This document shows, piece by piece, positions 1-12,035 of a stretch of DNA of 64,000 nt. Under the pieces are notes generated by a model. It did no database searches. It was not told where the DNA came from and was given only the letters and a program-made list of their open reading frames with translations. Each line of letters begins with the position of its first letter. Positions within the stretch are counted from its first letter, which is position 1. The translations under genes and the position numbers were made by a program. This DNA is from Clitopilus passeckerianus (taxonomy: Eukaryota > Basidiomycota > Agaricomycetes > Agaricales > Entolomataceae), in assembly GCA_944990035.1 (NCBI GenBank), contig CALYLX010000083.1:124001-188000 (forward strand). The letters are read 5' to 3'.

Positions 1-18
1 CTAACAACACTTTATTAG

Positions 19-1246
19 GATGCTGTATATCCCCTGGTATCTCTTGTACGCCATGTCCATCGTCGCGATCGTTTCGTGTTGTAATTTGGCCCTCTTCACA
101 GTGTCGAAAACTATGATAAACCACAGAATCTCGGGAGTATGGTTCATCCCTATCTTTTGCAGATAGTCGCACTAACCCATTCCTCCCAGCTCCAATCTGG
201 CAATTCGTCATCACGCCAACATTGGATTCTCTGGCTGCTGGAATCACGCAGTCGTTTCTTATATGCAGGTGAATGTTTTCCTTCTAGTACTTCGATTGAA
301 TCTCATGGCGGTCTCGTCATTGCCTAGGATCTTACAGCTCACCAAGAACCGCAACGTCTGTATCTTCCTATCGTTTTTAACTCTCGCCAACTCTGGTCTT
401 GGGTTCTCGGTTGGAGTGGTGTGAGTATCTTCTATTTCTCGCCTATGTCAGAGCTGAAGCTGTCGTATGATAACAGTGCGCTTAGTCTGACATCGTGAGC
501 CCTTTTTCATGACGAAATGTACACTGCTCACGGTATAACTCAACTGCAGGATCGGGAATGCCTCTTCGATTGGATACGTTACGATTCCTTGGCTGGCAAC
601 TCAAGCTCTCACCGATATCCTCATCTCAGGTCCGTAGGTCGCTTCCCAACTTCGATGTCTTCTCACCTCAAACCCAGGGATCTTGTGTTGGAGGCTCCTC
701 CGATCCCGTACTGGAAACCGTCGGACTGACCAAGCACTCAAGGTGCTCTTACGGAAAAGTATTCAAACTGGGATACCCGCCGCAATACTCGCTCTAGCCA
801 TATTGTTCACTTACGGTAAGTCTTCTCGATTCAGTTCCGGATTTCTTCTTTATTATTGCTCGTCGCTCTGTAGTTGTATGCGGCACAGAGGGCAACAGTA
901 TGTTCGCCGCCCTCACGTTTCCCCATGGTAGGATATATACTCTGGTGAGCGTTCTGACTATAATTACATGCCTGTAGCTAAATATGCAACTAGACGCTCA
1001 TGGATACCCTCCTTGTGCGGACGTCGCTCCGGAAGGAGATCAAGGACACAGAAGCCTCCCAAATTGTATGTCACACAAACATTAGACAAACGGTGCCTAA
1101 TTCAAACCAATTTCTAGCTTCGCAATTTCCGTCACAGGTTAGCAGACACCCGAGGCGAAGATGACCAGATACAGGCGGAGCTAATTGAGTTGCCCCTGGT
1201 TCGGGCCTACTCAGCCAGCGCTTTCAAGGACCACAACGAATCTTAA
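19..1246 (+). CDS. DUF6534-type integral membrane protein (3' part; 5' end outside window)
   Basis: Exons read as 19-45, 102-142 (weak junction), 169-268, 328-420, 550-629, 678-815, 874-944, 994-1065 and 1118-1246, joined by short GT-AG introns with frame kept; stop TAA at 1244-1246. The product has hydrophobic segments: an NYDKPQNLG loop, ITQSFLICRIL, a helix around VCIFLSFLTLANSGLGF, then PWLATQALTDILIS, a basic RSRTGNRRTDQ loop, and IPAAILALAILF, followed by GRIYTLTLMDTLLVR and a hydrophilic tail. This order resembles the multi-pass DUF6534 family common in Agaricomycetes, whose biochemical role is unknown. The start codon lies left of position 1. The junction near 143-168 would need a 26-nt intron, so either the model is wrong there or a small indel exists. 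Family assignment is from memory of its motif pattern. Confidence 0.7.
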
Positions 1247-1837
1247 TCCCATCCCAGCGTTTCTCGATGACTTATTCTATGAGGTTTTCCTTTGGTGTTT
1301 CCGATATCTAAACTGGGCCACTTGTATAAATAGACTTTTCCCACCGAATTCTCATCTAATTTCCGGACGAGCTGTACGGCCTGGTCAGATTCTAGCGTGT
1401 CCTGTAGAGTTGTCCGACAATTTTCGGCCGGTTTTGCGGTCGACTGGGAAGTTTTAGTGAAGAAATGGAGGGAGCTCCCCCGTTACATGGTGCGTGCAGA
1501 AAGAGATGAGAAGACGGTTTCCGACCTGTTGGAAGCGAAAAGGTCCATGCTCGGATCATCGTTTTCCTCAAAAGGTTGACAGGCAGCATGTTAAGCCATG
1601 AGGCATCTATGTCAATCATCGGAATCCCTAACCCAACCCACAATCTGGTGTTCAACGATCAACCCCAGCCATCAGAGTTACGAAAAAGCATTGTAGCTCA
1701 ACGGTCAAGACGTCTCAAAACCACAGGGATCTACAATGGTTCCAAGTATAAAGGCTGCTCGATCTTATTTTCAATGCATTACTGCATCCTTTCGGAGAGA
1801 AAACACTGGGGGTAGAGCAACCTTGGGCCTAACAGCC
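1247..1837. other. Intergenic, no gene recognised
   Basis: No coding frame with introns could be assembled on either strand. A stretch around 1690-1760 (TAGCTCAACGG followed about 45 nt later by GGTTCCAAG) loosely recalls tRNA A and B boxes but folds into no tRNA. Confidence 0.5.
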
Positions 1838-1922
1838 TACGACTTTAGGGTGGGCACGATGAAGATCAAATCGATCTCACCCAAAGCACTCCCAAAGGGC
1901 CCGTTGTAACTTGATCCGATAC
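1838..1922 (+). promoter_or_regulatory. Conserved upstream block of F-box paralog 1
   Basis: The block TACGACTTTAGGG at 1838-1850 starts 85 bp before the ATG. The same block occurs at 18145-18157, 91 bp before F-box paralog 3, and a weaker version (GAGTTTAGGG) near 13057-13066, about 75 bp before paralog 2. This may be a core promoter or 5' UTR element, or simply shared ancestry of the duplicated segment. Confidence 0.45.
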
Positions 1923-3228
1923 ATGACGGAACTAGCCTCTGATTACAGCTTCCAATCTCTTCCATTCGAGCTCATCGAGGAGATCGGCCAAAAGGGAGAT
2001 AGAACCCTCCTTCTGACATTCAGCTTGCTGTCCCGCTCCCTCGTGCGCTCTAGTCGAGCACTGCTGTTTGAAACCGTCGAGTTCAAAAACAGATACCGAA
2101 ACGCGACAGACTTCGACAAATTTCTTGACCTACTCCATGGCCCTTACACCACTATTCCGCCTGCGGTTAGGACTCTGAGAGTATATGACCGAATTACTCG
2201 AAAGGGTCGTAATGGGGAATGTCGTTATCGTGCTACTACCGAAGTCGCCACTCTCACGTCAAAACTGGTGAATCTGTCGTGTATTCAACTCACCAAGCTA
2301 CCCGGATGGCTACCTGAAGTAATGTTCCAGTTATTTCGTCACCTCCCAGCCCCATACATTAAAGTTCAACTTGATGGTGTCGAATTTAGGGATCATGGCG
2401 GAGTGATTCGGTTCTGGACGAGTCTTCCCCCATCGGCGCAGGTGTCCAAACTTGAGGAGGTTTTCTGCCATAGCATGGACGCGGAATCGCAATTCTTGCT
2501 TTATAAGTCCGTAGACCTCTTCAGAAGGGCACTACACTTTGATTCATTGGACACGTCGTCCATTCTGCTTTTCCATGAAATGTGGGATCCGGCGATATTC
2601 TCGAGTCTCGACATCACCGTGGACTCATTTAGGTTATACCTCCTGAGCCGATATACATACATTGTGCCTCACCTTGCCTTCATTATTCGATTCATCCGAC
2701 ACGTCGGGCCTACCTTCAACCACCTTGGAATCAATCTATCCGCTCCATGGCACCACACAGGTACGACGGCATGTCAAATACGTCGGATACTGCTGATAGT
2801 TGATAGAATTTCTAACCCATTATGCAACCATCGATCTCTCCGCATGCACAAATCTGAGGTCCCTCGCCTTCGCCATTATTCAACAAAACAGGTCCAGATT
2901 TAAAATAGACGAAACTATGTGGTTTCTCATCGACTCACTTCCGCGCTCGTCGCTTCAGGCCATCACACTTGCGTTCTATTTCGGCATCTTTTGCGAAGAG
3001 CGGGTGGCCGACGTTGGCTGGAACGCGATAGCTGTACGTCTAAAGGCACGTTTCCCAGCCCTGCGAAGGTTGAGGTTCAAGATCGCGAAGGGAACCAGCC
3101 GACGAGGTAGTCCTGATCTCTCCACAGTTGAAGGTCAGGTCAAGGTAGATGGCCTAGACGTAGGATTTGAAGCCTTTGAGTGGAGCAATCTTCCAGATCC
3201 AGATCCAGATGTAGGATATCCCTCGTAG
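1923..3228 (+). CDS. F-box protein, paralog 1 (intact)
   Basis: Exons 1923-2760 and 2807-3228 with one 46-nt GT-AG intron give 419 aa. Residues about 10-50 form an F-box-like start (LPFELIEEIG, then LLLTFSLLSRSLVRSSRALLFETVEF), matching the fungal pattern LPxEL...SLxSRxW...LLF. The rest alternates leucine-rich and charged stretches with no repeat I can name; it ends in RLKARFPALRRLRF and an acidic tail. F-box proteins are normally SCF ubiquitin-ligase adaptors; the substrate is unknown. Two paralogs at 13132 and 18236 share the intron position and phase. Start chosen at ATG 1923 because it aligns with paralog 3 (both begin MTEL). The gene is followed by a decayed repeat unit, as is paralog 2. 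Confidence 0.75.
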
Positions 3229-3470
3229 CGAGAACTCAGGTAAGTGGATAGAAAATCTTGTGTCATTCACAACAATTGACGACGTAGGGATAACCTAGCA
3301 TATTGTACTGGTAGACAATGATTCGTGACTGAAGTGTGAATCTTTTTGGTGAGACAGGTCTGTGTAGAATACCTTTCAGAATTAAGTTTTCTGCTTGCGA
3401 AGTTTAGCCTAAGCGCTTGAGCGCTTACGAGCGGGTTCTGGGCGATCAGATTGATCCTTGAACCGGATGT
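3229..3470. repeat. 3' flank shared with F-box paralog 3
   Basis: Downstream of the stop, scattered blocks (GATAACCT, then CATTCGTGACT or similar, then CACTGAAGTATAAACC or similar) match the 3' flank of paralog 3 at 19534-19680, so duplication extended past the coding region. Confidence 0.45.
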
Positions 3471-4895
3471 GCCTTTCGGATCTCGGAACCTATTCCTGCT
3501 TCCTGTTGTCACTGTCAACGTCGCTAAACCTGATTCTCTTGAAAAAGTCTCGTCAATGGGATCTATATGTATACTCCATCTGCTGGGAGCGTAGAGAGAA
3601 TGACATTGGTATGATATATGGCTATGTCCCCTTCAGAATTCGGGGGAAACCTTTTGGAGGAAATGGTCAAGAGGGTTCGTGGTCCAGGTATGCCTTCGGG
3701 GCCGGCTGGTCACTGTTAAACTTCCGGGAAGCTGATTTTGTGCCTGGGCAGACTTTGATAGACGGCAGACATGCGGTGCCTCAAGGCCTCGACAACGATT
3801 TGAGAACGAAATCGGAACTACCTCCAATATCGTCTTGTGAGGAGCCAATGGAAGGCTCGGATGCCAGAGATATAGAGGGTACGTCCATGCTTATGAGTTT
3901 TATACCGGTGGATCGGTGCTCACGCGGGTTTGAGCACGGTCTACATGCACGGTCGACACTGACTGCCTCCACTGGAATTATTGAACCATAGCTGTCGTTC
4001 ATCCATGTACCAATGTCACCTCAGCGGTCCCCAGACAAAGCAGCAGCTCCCGCATTCAAGCCTTCCGCTGCTTCCCCTTCTCCGGTCGTCTGCAGGACTC
4101 CGTGCTCATGGCTGCCATTGTCACAACACCGACCTAAGCACAACATCTCCAACCAGAGCTCGGCATGCAGCATCAGAAGACACTATACCTGCTGCTGAAG
4201 GTGCTCACCTTAGAGCGGCCGTCTCCGCTGTACAAATCAAATGCACACCGTTGTTCACCGATGGACTGGCAATTCATCCTCATAGACTTCCTACGCAACA
4301 GCAGCAGAAGCTCCCCCCACCTTGTCCTCTGCCCCACCTCCGTACCCTGCTCCCGCCCCTCTCTGTCGTCCCCAAGACTGCATGCCTGTCCCTCCCACTC
4401 CCGGTGTAGGATACTCCGTCGTACCCTATCCCAGACTCAACCAACGCCTTCGCTTTACCCCAGAGCCGAAATGGTGGCAGCGCACACTTGCGCCTCCGAA
4501 GTTTCGCTTAACCCATAATTATTGCTGCTCCACCCTCCTTCTCCCCGAAACCAAGGTGGATATGGTCACCAAATATCATGCCACCTTCGTTACCACCGCG
4601 ACTGGATCTGGTCATGACTCTCCGTGGTATTAAGGATGAATGGGGCTTAAAGCTAGACAGCCTCTGTCGCTGTCTTGGCGACATTCCCACTTGGTGCTCG
4701 GAAAATGGGAGGGAGAAGGGAGAGCCAAAGGAGAGGGGGAAGTTGACGAAGAAGGAGAAAGCGAAGGGTGGCCATGACTTGTAGGAGGCGGGGAAGAGGA
4801 GGTTGACGGAGCATCAACACCGCCGACACCACGTTGACCTTTCTGGACATGGAGTGGTCGTTAGGAAGATCTTCACCGAGGTCATCTTCGGATGT
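3471..4895 (+). repeat. Degenerate paralogous repeat unit, copy a
   Basis: This is a stretch of broken coding-like sequence. It opens with a block CGGATCTCGGAACCTATTC also found, diverged, near 9050, 9575 and 14845. Later parts contain Ala/Thr/Pro-rich frames (for example TTSPTRARHAASEDT) that recur near 5310-5640, 10090-10310, 10790-11040, 11340-11460 and 16540-16760. The 3' part (about 4549-4838), with GTCACCAAATATCATG and CTCCGTGG, matches 16961-17286 clearly. No frame is open throughout and I recognise no protein family, so I call it a decayed member of a local gene family or repeat. Confidence 0.45.
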
Positions 4896-4929
4896 CGTTC
4901 AAACCATTCTATCTCTCTCAATTTAACTC

Positions 4930-5650
4930 ACCGATCTGGATTCTTTTGGAGTATAGAGAGGACGAGCATGGTGGGATGATGGATAACATCATTTGGAGGT
5001 GGGGGTGCTGAGCTGGATGCATGGATTGGCTGTTGGTTCCGCTGGGTCCTTGAGAGATTGGGGTTGGGCCTAGGGCTGGGAGAGTCGACCTTGGTGTTCA
5101 GGGTATGTCTCTTCGGCTTCATTCTGGTGAAAATTGGGGATGTTGACGTTCCGCTGTTAGGATAGATTCTGGCCGACAGTCTGCGGTTCTGGTACCTCTA
5201 CTATCTTCCTTTGAGAGGCGAATGGGATACTGAGATGTTAGGTACATCGGGGGTACGTCTTTTCTCTCAGAACTTCCTACTCGTGGGATGGTGCTAACGT
5301 GAGATCAATATGCGTACTCGTACAGGCGACGCTGGCTGCCACTATTGGAATCGTCGAACCATCTTCGACATTCACCCGTGTACCAACAACATCCTCGTCA
5401 CCCTCAAACGCAGTGGTGGCTCTCGCAACTCTGGCATCTGCCACGCATTCTCAACATGCCCCTCCCCTCCCCATCACATGACTCTCGTTTTTTCAACATC
5501 AACGTCCGGACGCTTCTCTTAGGACAATCCCAACTCAAACTATACGTGCGGCACCAGAATACGCTGCTCTTATTGCTGAGGATCCTCACCTCGGAGCGAC
5601 CATTCTACTATAGCCGCCGAGCCGACGCAGGCATAGATTGACGTCCCCAG
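4930..5650 (+). repeat. Degenerate repeat unit, copy b
   Basis: Begins with a diverged form of the internal block (TTTTGGAGTATAGAGAGGACG) and continues through GTTGACGTTC and an Ala/Thr-rich portion (CGAACCATCTTCGACATTCACC, then GGCTCTCGCAACTCTGGC in another frame). It lies directly after copy a in the same orientation, like a decayed tandem duplicate. Confidence 0.35.
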
Positions 5651-6624
5651 TGACCGGACCGTCTGCCTTCTACCGAACATACTTACCTTCTTTAGACCGC
5701 CATTTACTCGCCTGCATCCTTCGCCTTTCCTCCCGTCCTCGCACATCCCTCGCACCCTCACCTGTCCTCGAGGCAAGCCGATAACTACTCTCACTCTCCC
5801 GACTCCCACCCATCGATACATCGTCTCCTTGCCTGCGGTATCTTCTCTTCTGTCCACCTCTCTGAGAATCCAGGAAGGGCTCAACATTCAATCACCACCA
5901 TGCCAACTCCACCCTCCATCCTACGTCGACCTAGAATCTCTTTCCTTATACCATCGCCGCCGTAGGCAAATCGCGCTTCATTAGGGAATTTGTCACCTGA
6001 TTGCAGCCGATTCCGACTTCCGATTCCGAAGATTTCTGGAATTCCAAGATCAAGTTCTTGTCTGCCGGACCTGACGTCGGGCGAACGACCTGAGCGTCAA
6101 GCGCTGGTTTATGCCCTGCCTCTGGCTGCATTCGTCGTGCCAGTGGTGGAAGGCTTCGGCTTGTTCAATTCGTATGATAGTGCCGTGTATAGTTCGTAGC
6201 TCCCAATATCATATCTTGCCCCCGCGCCGTCTTGAACTCATCATCTAAGGCTAGGCCTCTTTCACACCTTTCGTATCTCTCTCTACAAAAAATGTCGGCG
6301 TCCATGTTCATATCTGCAAACTTTGGAAGACAGATCCTGCGCATCCTATCTGTCTATCGATGTAAAGGATAGACTTGGTGGTTGTTATGATCAAACCGCA
6401 GCCATTGAGGGATCCGGTTCTCCAACATGCAAAAAGCTTGACTGGAATGCAGTTCGTCAGTTTTGCGGCACCGCACTTGACAGGTGCAAACCGGGCCGAG
6501 GACGATGCATCGATCCGAGACTCCGACACCTATGAGAGTAATCGCCTCGTGCTTCCCATACCCCAACCACGTCCTGATTATTATACTAGTACACTCAGGA
6601 AGCGCCCCAACCCATAGTCGCAAA
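5651..6624. other. Intergenic, no gene recognised
   Basis: Contains only short open frames with no recognisable motif. The last 150 bp form the 5' flank of the gene at 6625. Confidence 0.45.
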
Positions 6625-8458
6625 ATGTCTCTCAGCTGGATCTATCTCAACGAAGTCAATACGCACGCTGCCACCAATCACGACGACCTACATCTTCTGA
6701 CACTCTGTGTGGTCGTTGATCCTGAGGTATTACACGGATTCGATACACAATCATTGGTGATCGTGCAGTCGATGGAATCCGAAATCAGATCGGTATGGAC
6801 GTGATCTACCCATCTGTGTATCGTCAAGCCTACTCATCCATATCGACAGGATCTCATGGAGTATCTGACAATTCGCGAGTCAGGCTCCAACGAGGACTCT
6901 CAAACGGCGGTATTCAGGGGTTCATCTGAGGATCCAGCTTCGGACCAATTCTCCTTCATCATCGTTCTCGAACTCTCAGAGGAGCGGAATGACGATTATC
7001 ATTTTAGCTTTATTCTCAAACCCGTAGCCGACTCGGACTTTTCCTCAAATGATTATCGAGTCGTTGTTGACAAGACCATCTGTTCCCAATCACCATTTAC
7101 CATTCGCTTCGGCCGTTCAACACCTTTCTTACGACTGGCAGGCGACGAGGAAAACCTTGAAGAACTGAATTACTGCTACATTTCGATTCTCCCTTTGGCC
7201 AGGCCACAAGGTACCATCCCTACGATAAACCGCTTACCTCTCGACATACTTGGCTGGATCGTAACCTTAACCTGGACGGTAGAGGACCCACCTCGGGACA
7301 GGCGGAACATCCTTTCTTGCGCTCTAATCCAGCGATCCTGGAGGTTTCTAACTCGTATCTATTTTCAGGAGGTAGGCCAAGGTCGGGATATACATTACCC
7401 CGAAGGATTCGCGAGCTCTCTTCAATATCAACCGACTATGTTAGCTCTACTCAAGAAAGTGGACCTTACATGTGTAAACGCCGGATTTGATCACACGCGC
7501 CTCGTGAAGCATGCCAGGGCATTGGGAACTGTTCTCAATTTCACCACTTCCCTCACATCGATTACCGTTGACCACGCTGTTTTTCTGCAAGCTGCGGAAA
7601 CGCTCGCAGGCCTTCAGTCCCTTACTGAGTTCCAGTTATCCTCAGTATATCTTCACGAGGAGATGTTAGATGACTTTGAACGATTCTATCTGGCCATCAA
7701 GAACTATCCCTCGTTGAAAATATTGCGGTTAATTGGTCTTAGGGGGCGTATTTACTACCAGTGAGCATATTATCTTTTTCTACAGCGCCGAGGACTGAAG
7801 CATGGTTGCCAGTTCGCCATCTCCAATTCCAGATTCGCCGAATATTATACCCTTCTCGGCGCCATTCTCTCTCTCGAGCTTGATGCTTAATACCGGCTAC
7901 TACAGTATGAAGGAGATTCAGGCATTGTTGTCAAAAGCTCCATCTCTTTGCTCTCTAGAACTTGGCATGGTGGGTGGATTCAACAGCCGCGAATTGGAAG
8001 ATCTCTTATTCGAACTACGCGATACCCTGGAGGAACTCACCATTGATTCATGCGAATTCCCTAAGAGCTGGCGGCATGGCTCTCCGATTGATACTGTACT
8101 GCCTCTGATGACGAAGCTTCATGCTCTAACTCTCGACGGGGAGAACGAGTACGCTTCCCCAGTCACGATAGCCGTAAAAACACAGAAGGGTGCGAAGCGC
8201 TCAAAACTGCGCGTTCTCAACTGGGATGCGTTTGATGAAAGTGATGACGACGATGGAGATTCTGAAGGCAGCGAGGGTGAGCGGAGTGGAGAGGAAGGAA
8301 GCAGCGCTGGTGGCAACTTGGTCCTGAGCATGGCAGAAGCACTTGAGGTCACTGGCTGGGACGAAATTCGGCTGAATGGGATCAGAGATCAACAACTCTT
8401 CAAGGGTTGGTGTGAGATTGCGAGGCGAAGGGGGATTATTCTTGGGGATGACCCATAG
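6625..8458 (+). CDS. F-box/LRR-like protein with unusual N-terminal domain
   Basis: Exons 6625-6792, 6850-7760 and 7801-8458 give 578 aa; introns are 57 and 40 nt, the second rather short. Residues 1 to about 180 form a mixed alpha/beta-like region I do not recognise. An F-box-like motif starts near residue 185 (INRLPLDILGWIV, then ILSCALIQRSWRFLTRIYFQEV). The remainder has leucine-rich stretches such as LQSLTEFQLSSVYL and ALLSKAPSLCSLELG. A strongly acidic tract (DESDDDDGDSEGSEGE) lies near residue 480. Typical basidiomycete F-box proteins carry the F-box at the N-terminus, so an internal F-box after 180 residues is unusual; the first exon could alternatively be 5' UTR with translation starting at ATG 6856. 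Probable SCF adaptor; substrate unknown. Confidence 0.65.
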
Positions 8459-8818
8459 ACCAGGAGCCTTTACTTAGAAAGTGAAATACGAGTCGACTTT
8501 GGTATAGTGGTTTTAACAATCTACCACCCGTACGGTGAAGTGCTTGCCTCCAAACATACTTATCAGAATCCTAAACTGTACGTGGGGGCGGGACATGCGC
8601 CCGGTGATACGCATAATACTCTATCGTTTGCTCTACTTCAAAGATTGACTACGCCGTCTTTTTCGCGGTCTGTCGATACTCTGATCGTACTGACTAGAAT
8701 AAGCAAGGCACCTTTAACTGGGTTCGACCCTAAGGTATGTCAGGATATATGATTCCAATTTTCCTTCGTGGAAACTTATGAGAGAGGTCCGTAAGGTTGG
8801 AGATTAGCAAATATCATT
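8459..8818. other. Intergenic, no gene recognised
   Basis: Short open frames only. The stretch reads as 3' flank of the F-box/LRR-like gene. Confidence 0.4.
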
Positions 8819-8880
8819 GCGCCGCTTGGCTCAGTGGTAAACTCGCCGCAGCGACGTTCGGGTTCAACTCCCAATCAAAA
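8819..8880 (+). other. tRNA-like remnant (A and B boxes)
   Basis: An A-box-like TGGCTCAGTGG at 8827-8837 is followed by a B-box GGTTCAACTCC at 8861-8871, preceded by GCGCCGC. The anticodon arm is missing or shrunken and no 3' acceptor strand complements GCGCCGC, so this is not a working tRNA. It could be a truncated tRNA pseudogene or a SINE head. Confidence 0.35.
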
Positions 8881-9044
8881 TTCCAATTATAGAGGATATC
8901 TTTTTCACCTTACAGAGCATTCTCTTGACCTACTCCGTCAAAAGACTCTTATACCACGGAGAAAGGCTCAGTCAATCGTGAACTTGTCGCGAATTTCCGC
9001 GAATTAGTTGATCCTTGGACTGTAGGCTTGAAGCGGATGTGCCT

Positions 9045-10560
9045 GACGGATCTCAGATTTCCTGTTTCATTCCTTCCCTTCCCTTCATCGTCGCCCAACC
9101 TATCCTCTCTGAAAATATCTCAAAAACCCTTGCCGGTGGAGAAATTTAACTCGTCTTCTCGGAGCGTAGAGAAGACGTGAGGGGTGTGAGATACATGTTT
9201 TGAAGGTGTGTGTGCGTGTTGAGTTGGATGTGTTGGCGTTGACGTTGACCTTCTTGTAACAATAGGCTCGTCTATCTGGGAGACTGAGGAGGCTCGTGGA
9301 GGATATCAATGAAGCTGTTGGGCTACTCGGGCTTGTTTGCCTACGACAGAGAGGTCTGTTTTTTTGCGTCATTTTGGGGAATGTTGGTGATGTTGACGTT
9401 CTCCTGTTGATGTAGATTCTCATGGGCGAACCTGGTGTCTCAACCAGCACCTCTGTCCGGTATCCTACTCTAAAGGATTGAATGTGATACTAAGGGTACA
9501 TCCGACTTCCCAGATTATCTTGACTGGAGCCACAGAAACCGTGACTGGAGTGGACTCTTGACACGGAAGGGTCCGTCGGATCTCGGAACCAATTCTTGGT
9601 TTCCTTCCTGCGACCGTCACCTCAACAAACTTGCCGATCTTGATCCGGACTGGCTCTTCCGGGAGAGTAGGGAAGAGGAAAAATATGTTTTCAATGGAAT
9701 ATGCCTTCATAACTCTGGGGTACGCATGTTGAGCTCTGGTTGGCCGAAATGAATCGTTGACGTTGTCCGTGATGCAGGTATGACTATCTGAAAGAATGGC
9801 AAAGCCTGAGAGGCGAAGAAAGCGTTACTTGGTAGACCAGGTATGACTTTGATGTCGTTTTGGTGAAAGTTGGTGAAGCTGACTTTTATGTTCAACCAGC
9901 TTTCGGGAACGGTGCCTCAAATTTCAAGCTCGCAAGCAGCTTCAAGCATACTTCCTCCGGTATTCTCTGATGAGGAGCGAGTTGTCTACATAAATGGAGG
10001 AGATATGGAAGGTACACTTACTTACCCTTTCTGGGTTTTCTGCTGGCAGGAAGGCGCTGATGCGATTTTGGACAGGTCTATGCGTGCTGTATGGTCGACC
10101 GCGGTCACCACCACTGGGAACATGAACCATCCCTCGTCCTTCCTCATTGCATCAGCAACATGCGCAGCAGCAGCTCCTGCACTTCTGTCTTCTGTTGCGC
10201 ATTCCTCCCATGTCACGGCCCAATTTGTGGTCAATCAGATTGCACGACACAACTCGGTTTGTCACAACATCAACCTGTGCACCTTCCCTGCTGGCAACTT
10301 GCATAACGCGAGCTTTGTACTCAGCTGTAGACGATGCTGCTTTTGCGGAGGAAGGTTGTCATGTCAGGTGGCCCTTACAAGAAAGATCAAACCCATGCCA
10401 TGGTTCCCTACTGCACCTGCAACTCAACCCTACCAAATACATACCAACGGTACCAGAAGCTCCTTCCTCTGCTTCAGGTATGGATCTACTGTCTTTTCGC
10501 TGAAAAATTGTTGATGTTGACGTTTCTGTTCAGTTGCCGACTCTGGCACAAGGCCGCAAG
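9045..10560 (+). repeat. Degenerate repeat units, copies c and d
   Basis: Two start blocks (near 9050 and 9575, both CGGATCTC-type) are followed by diverged middle blocks. Pieces shared with copies a, b and f include TTTTGGTGAAAGTTGGTGAAGCTGAC-like sequence and CATGAACCATCCCTCGTCC-like sequence. The frame at 9558-9680 (SDLGTNSWF, then NKLADLDPDWLF) is the best preserved. There are many stops and no continuous gene model. Confidence 0.35.
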
Positions 10561-12035
10561 CCGCAACTATTATGATTCGATTTCTGACTCCCTCAATGTC
10601 GTTTTCTGGGGAGCAGATGATATGCACGGGCGTAGGGAGTATAGAGGGTATGTTTGTACTTGCCATGTTTTCCTGCGACTAGGCCGGTGCTGACGAGACT
10701 TTGAACAGGTGTACTACCGACCTTGGCTGACACCACTGAAACGTCGAACCATAACCCATCGTTTACCAATGCATCAGCACCATATACGAAAGCAGCACCT
10801 CCGGCACAAGTTCTTAATCTGTCCCTTGGCCATCCTCAGTCGTTCGTCCGATTACAGGACTCGCTCCGTCACACAACATATTTTTCTTCGGCAACATCCC
10901 TCACTCGAGCTCCATATGCGGAACCGGAAGACGCCGCTCTTGCTACCTGGGATCCTCAACGCAGAACGACTGCCGTTATACTCACCAGAGTTCAGACCCA
11001 TGTCATCGTTCACCGGGACACCAGCAATTCAGCCTGATGAACACCGCCCGCCACAGCAGCAACAGCAGGGCATCCTCCCCCATGGCGTCTGCTACGCATG
11101 CTTTCTCCGATCAAGCTCCTTCTCCAGCCGTCTGCATGGCTGCACCGCCAATGTTGGGGTATTCTGTCATACCCTACCCATGGCTAGGCCGAACCACAAC
11201 TCTCTGACCCTTAAGCAGCCATCGCTGGTTGCACATTCTCATCACCCCATACTATCCCTGTCTGTTGGCCCTCCCCTCCGGCCCGCCACTAAGACGTGGT
11301 CACCAAGTATCATGCCGACTTCATCACCACCCACATCTCTTCGTGGCAACATTCCTAACTCGAGCATCGTACGCAGTAGTAGAAGATGCTGGTCTTGCCG
11401 CTACAGACCCCCACCCAGGAGCAGACGCCATTGGACAGCTCAGAGTCCAGACCCTTAATGACGTTTCCTGGTGCACCACCTACGCATCAACACCCAGCAT
11501 CTACGGAAGCACCCCTCCACATCATCCCCTGCCGCTCATTTTTTACCCCAACCATTCTCCTTCCCTTCCCAGTCATCCGCATGACTGCATAGCGGGCGCT
11601 TTTGACTGTCAGTGTTGGGTATACGTGCATAACCTACCCAAGGCTACGCCAACACAATGACTCTGTGTCTTGAGTAGCCACCGCTGGTTGAGCGTTCTCA
11701 CCACTCTGCGGTGTCACCGTGCCCCAACCATCGCTGGCCCTGTTTTCAGAACCACGAGTATCATATCGACTTCGTTACCATCCCGGCCTTCGTCGAGTGT
11801 CGTGATGAATTCCCGTAGTGTGGTGCTAGGGCCAAATTCTTCAGAACGGGGTGGTGGAGGTTGAGGAATGGGTGTTGGTACGGAGTGGAATGAGGAAAAT
11901 ACGAACGGGAAGAACAGGCAGATGAAGAAGAAGGCGGGAGTTATTCGTCGGAGGCTGTCGAAGGGCTATAGAAGACGAGAGGGGACAGGACCGCCGGAGC
12001 ATCACTACCCCGCCAAGTTTCACTACCTCTCACTC
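10561..12035 (+). repeat. Degenerate repeat unit, copy e with internal reiterations
   Basis: Contains the Ala/Thr-rich piece twice (SSATSLTRAPYAEPEDAALA near 10880-10950 and ATFLTRASYAVVEDAGLAA near 11330-11400). The tail piece GTCACCAAGTATCATGCC is at about 11297 and a relic is near 11756. The 249-aa frame at 10709-11458 is Pro/Ser/His-rich without domain hallmarks, and I regard it as a relic. Confidence 0.35.

Noticed and set aside
1684..1760. tRNA-like stretch TAGCTCAACGG...GGTTCCAAG
   Set aside because: No B-box CRANNCC ending, no stems; similarity is limited to a few bases.
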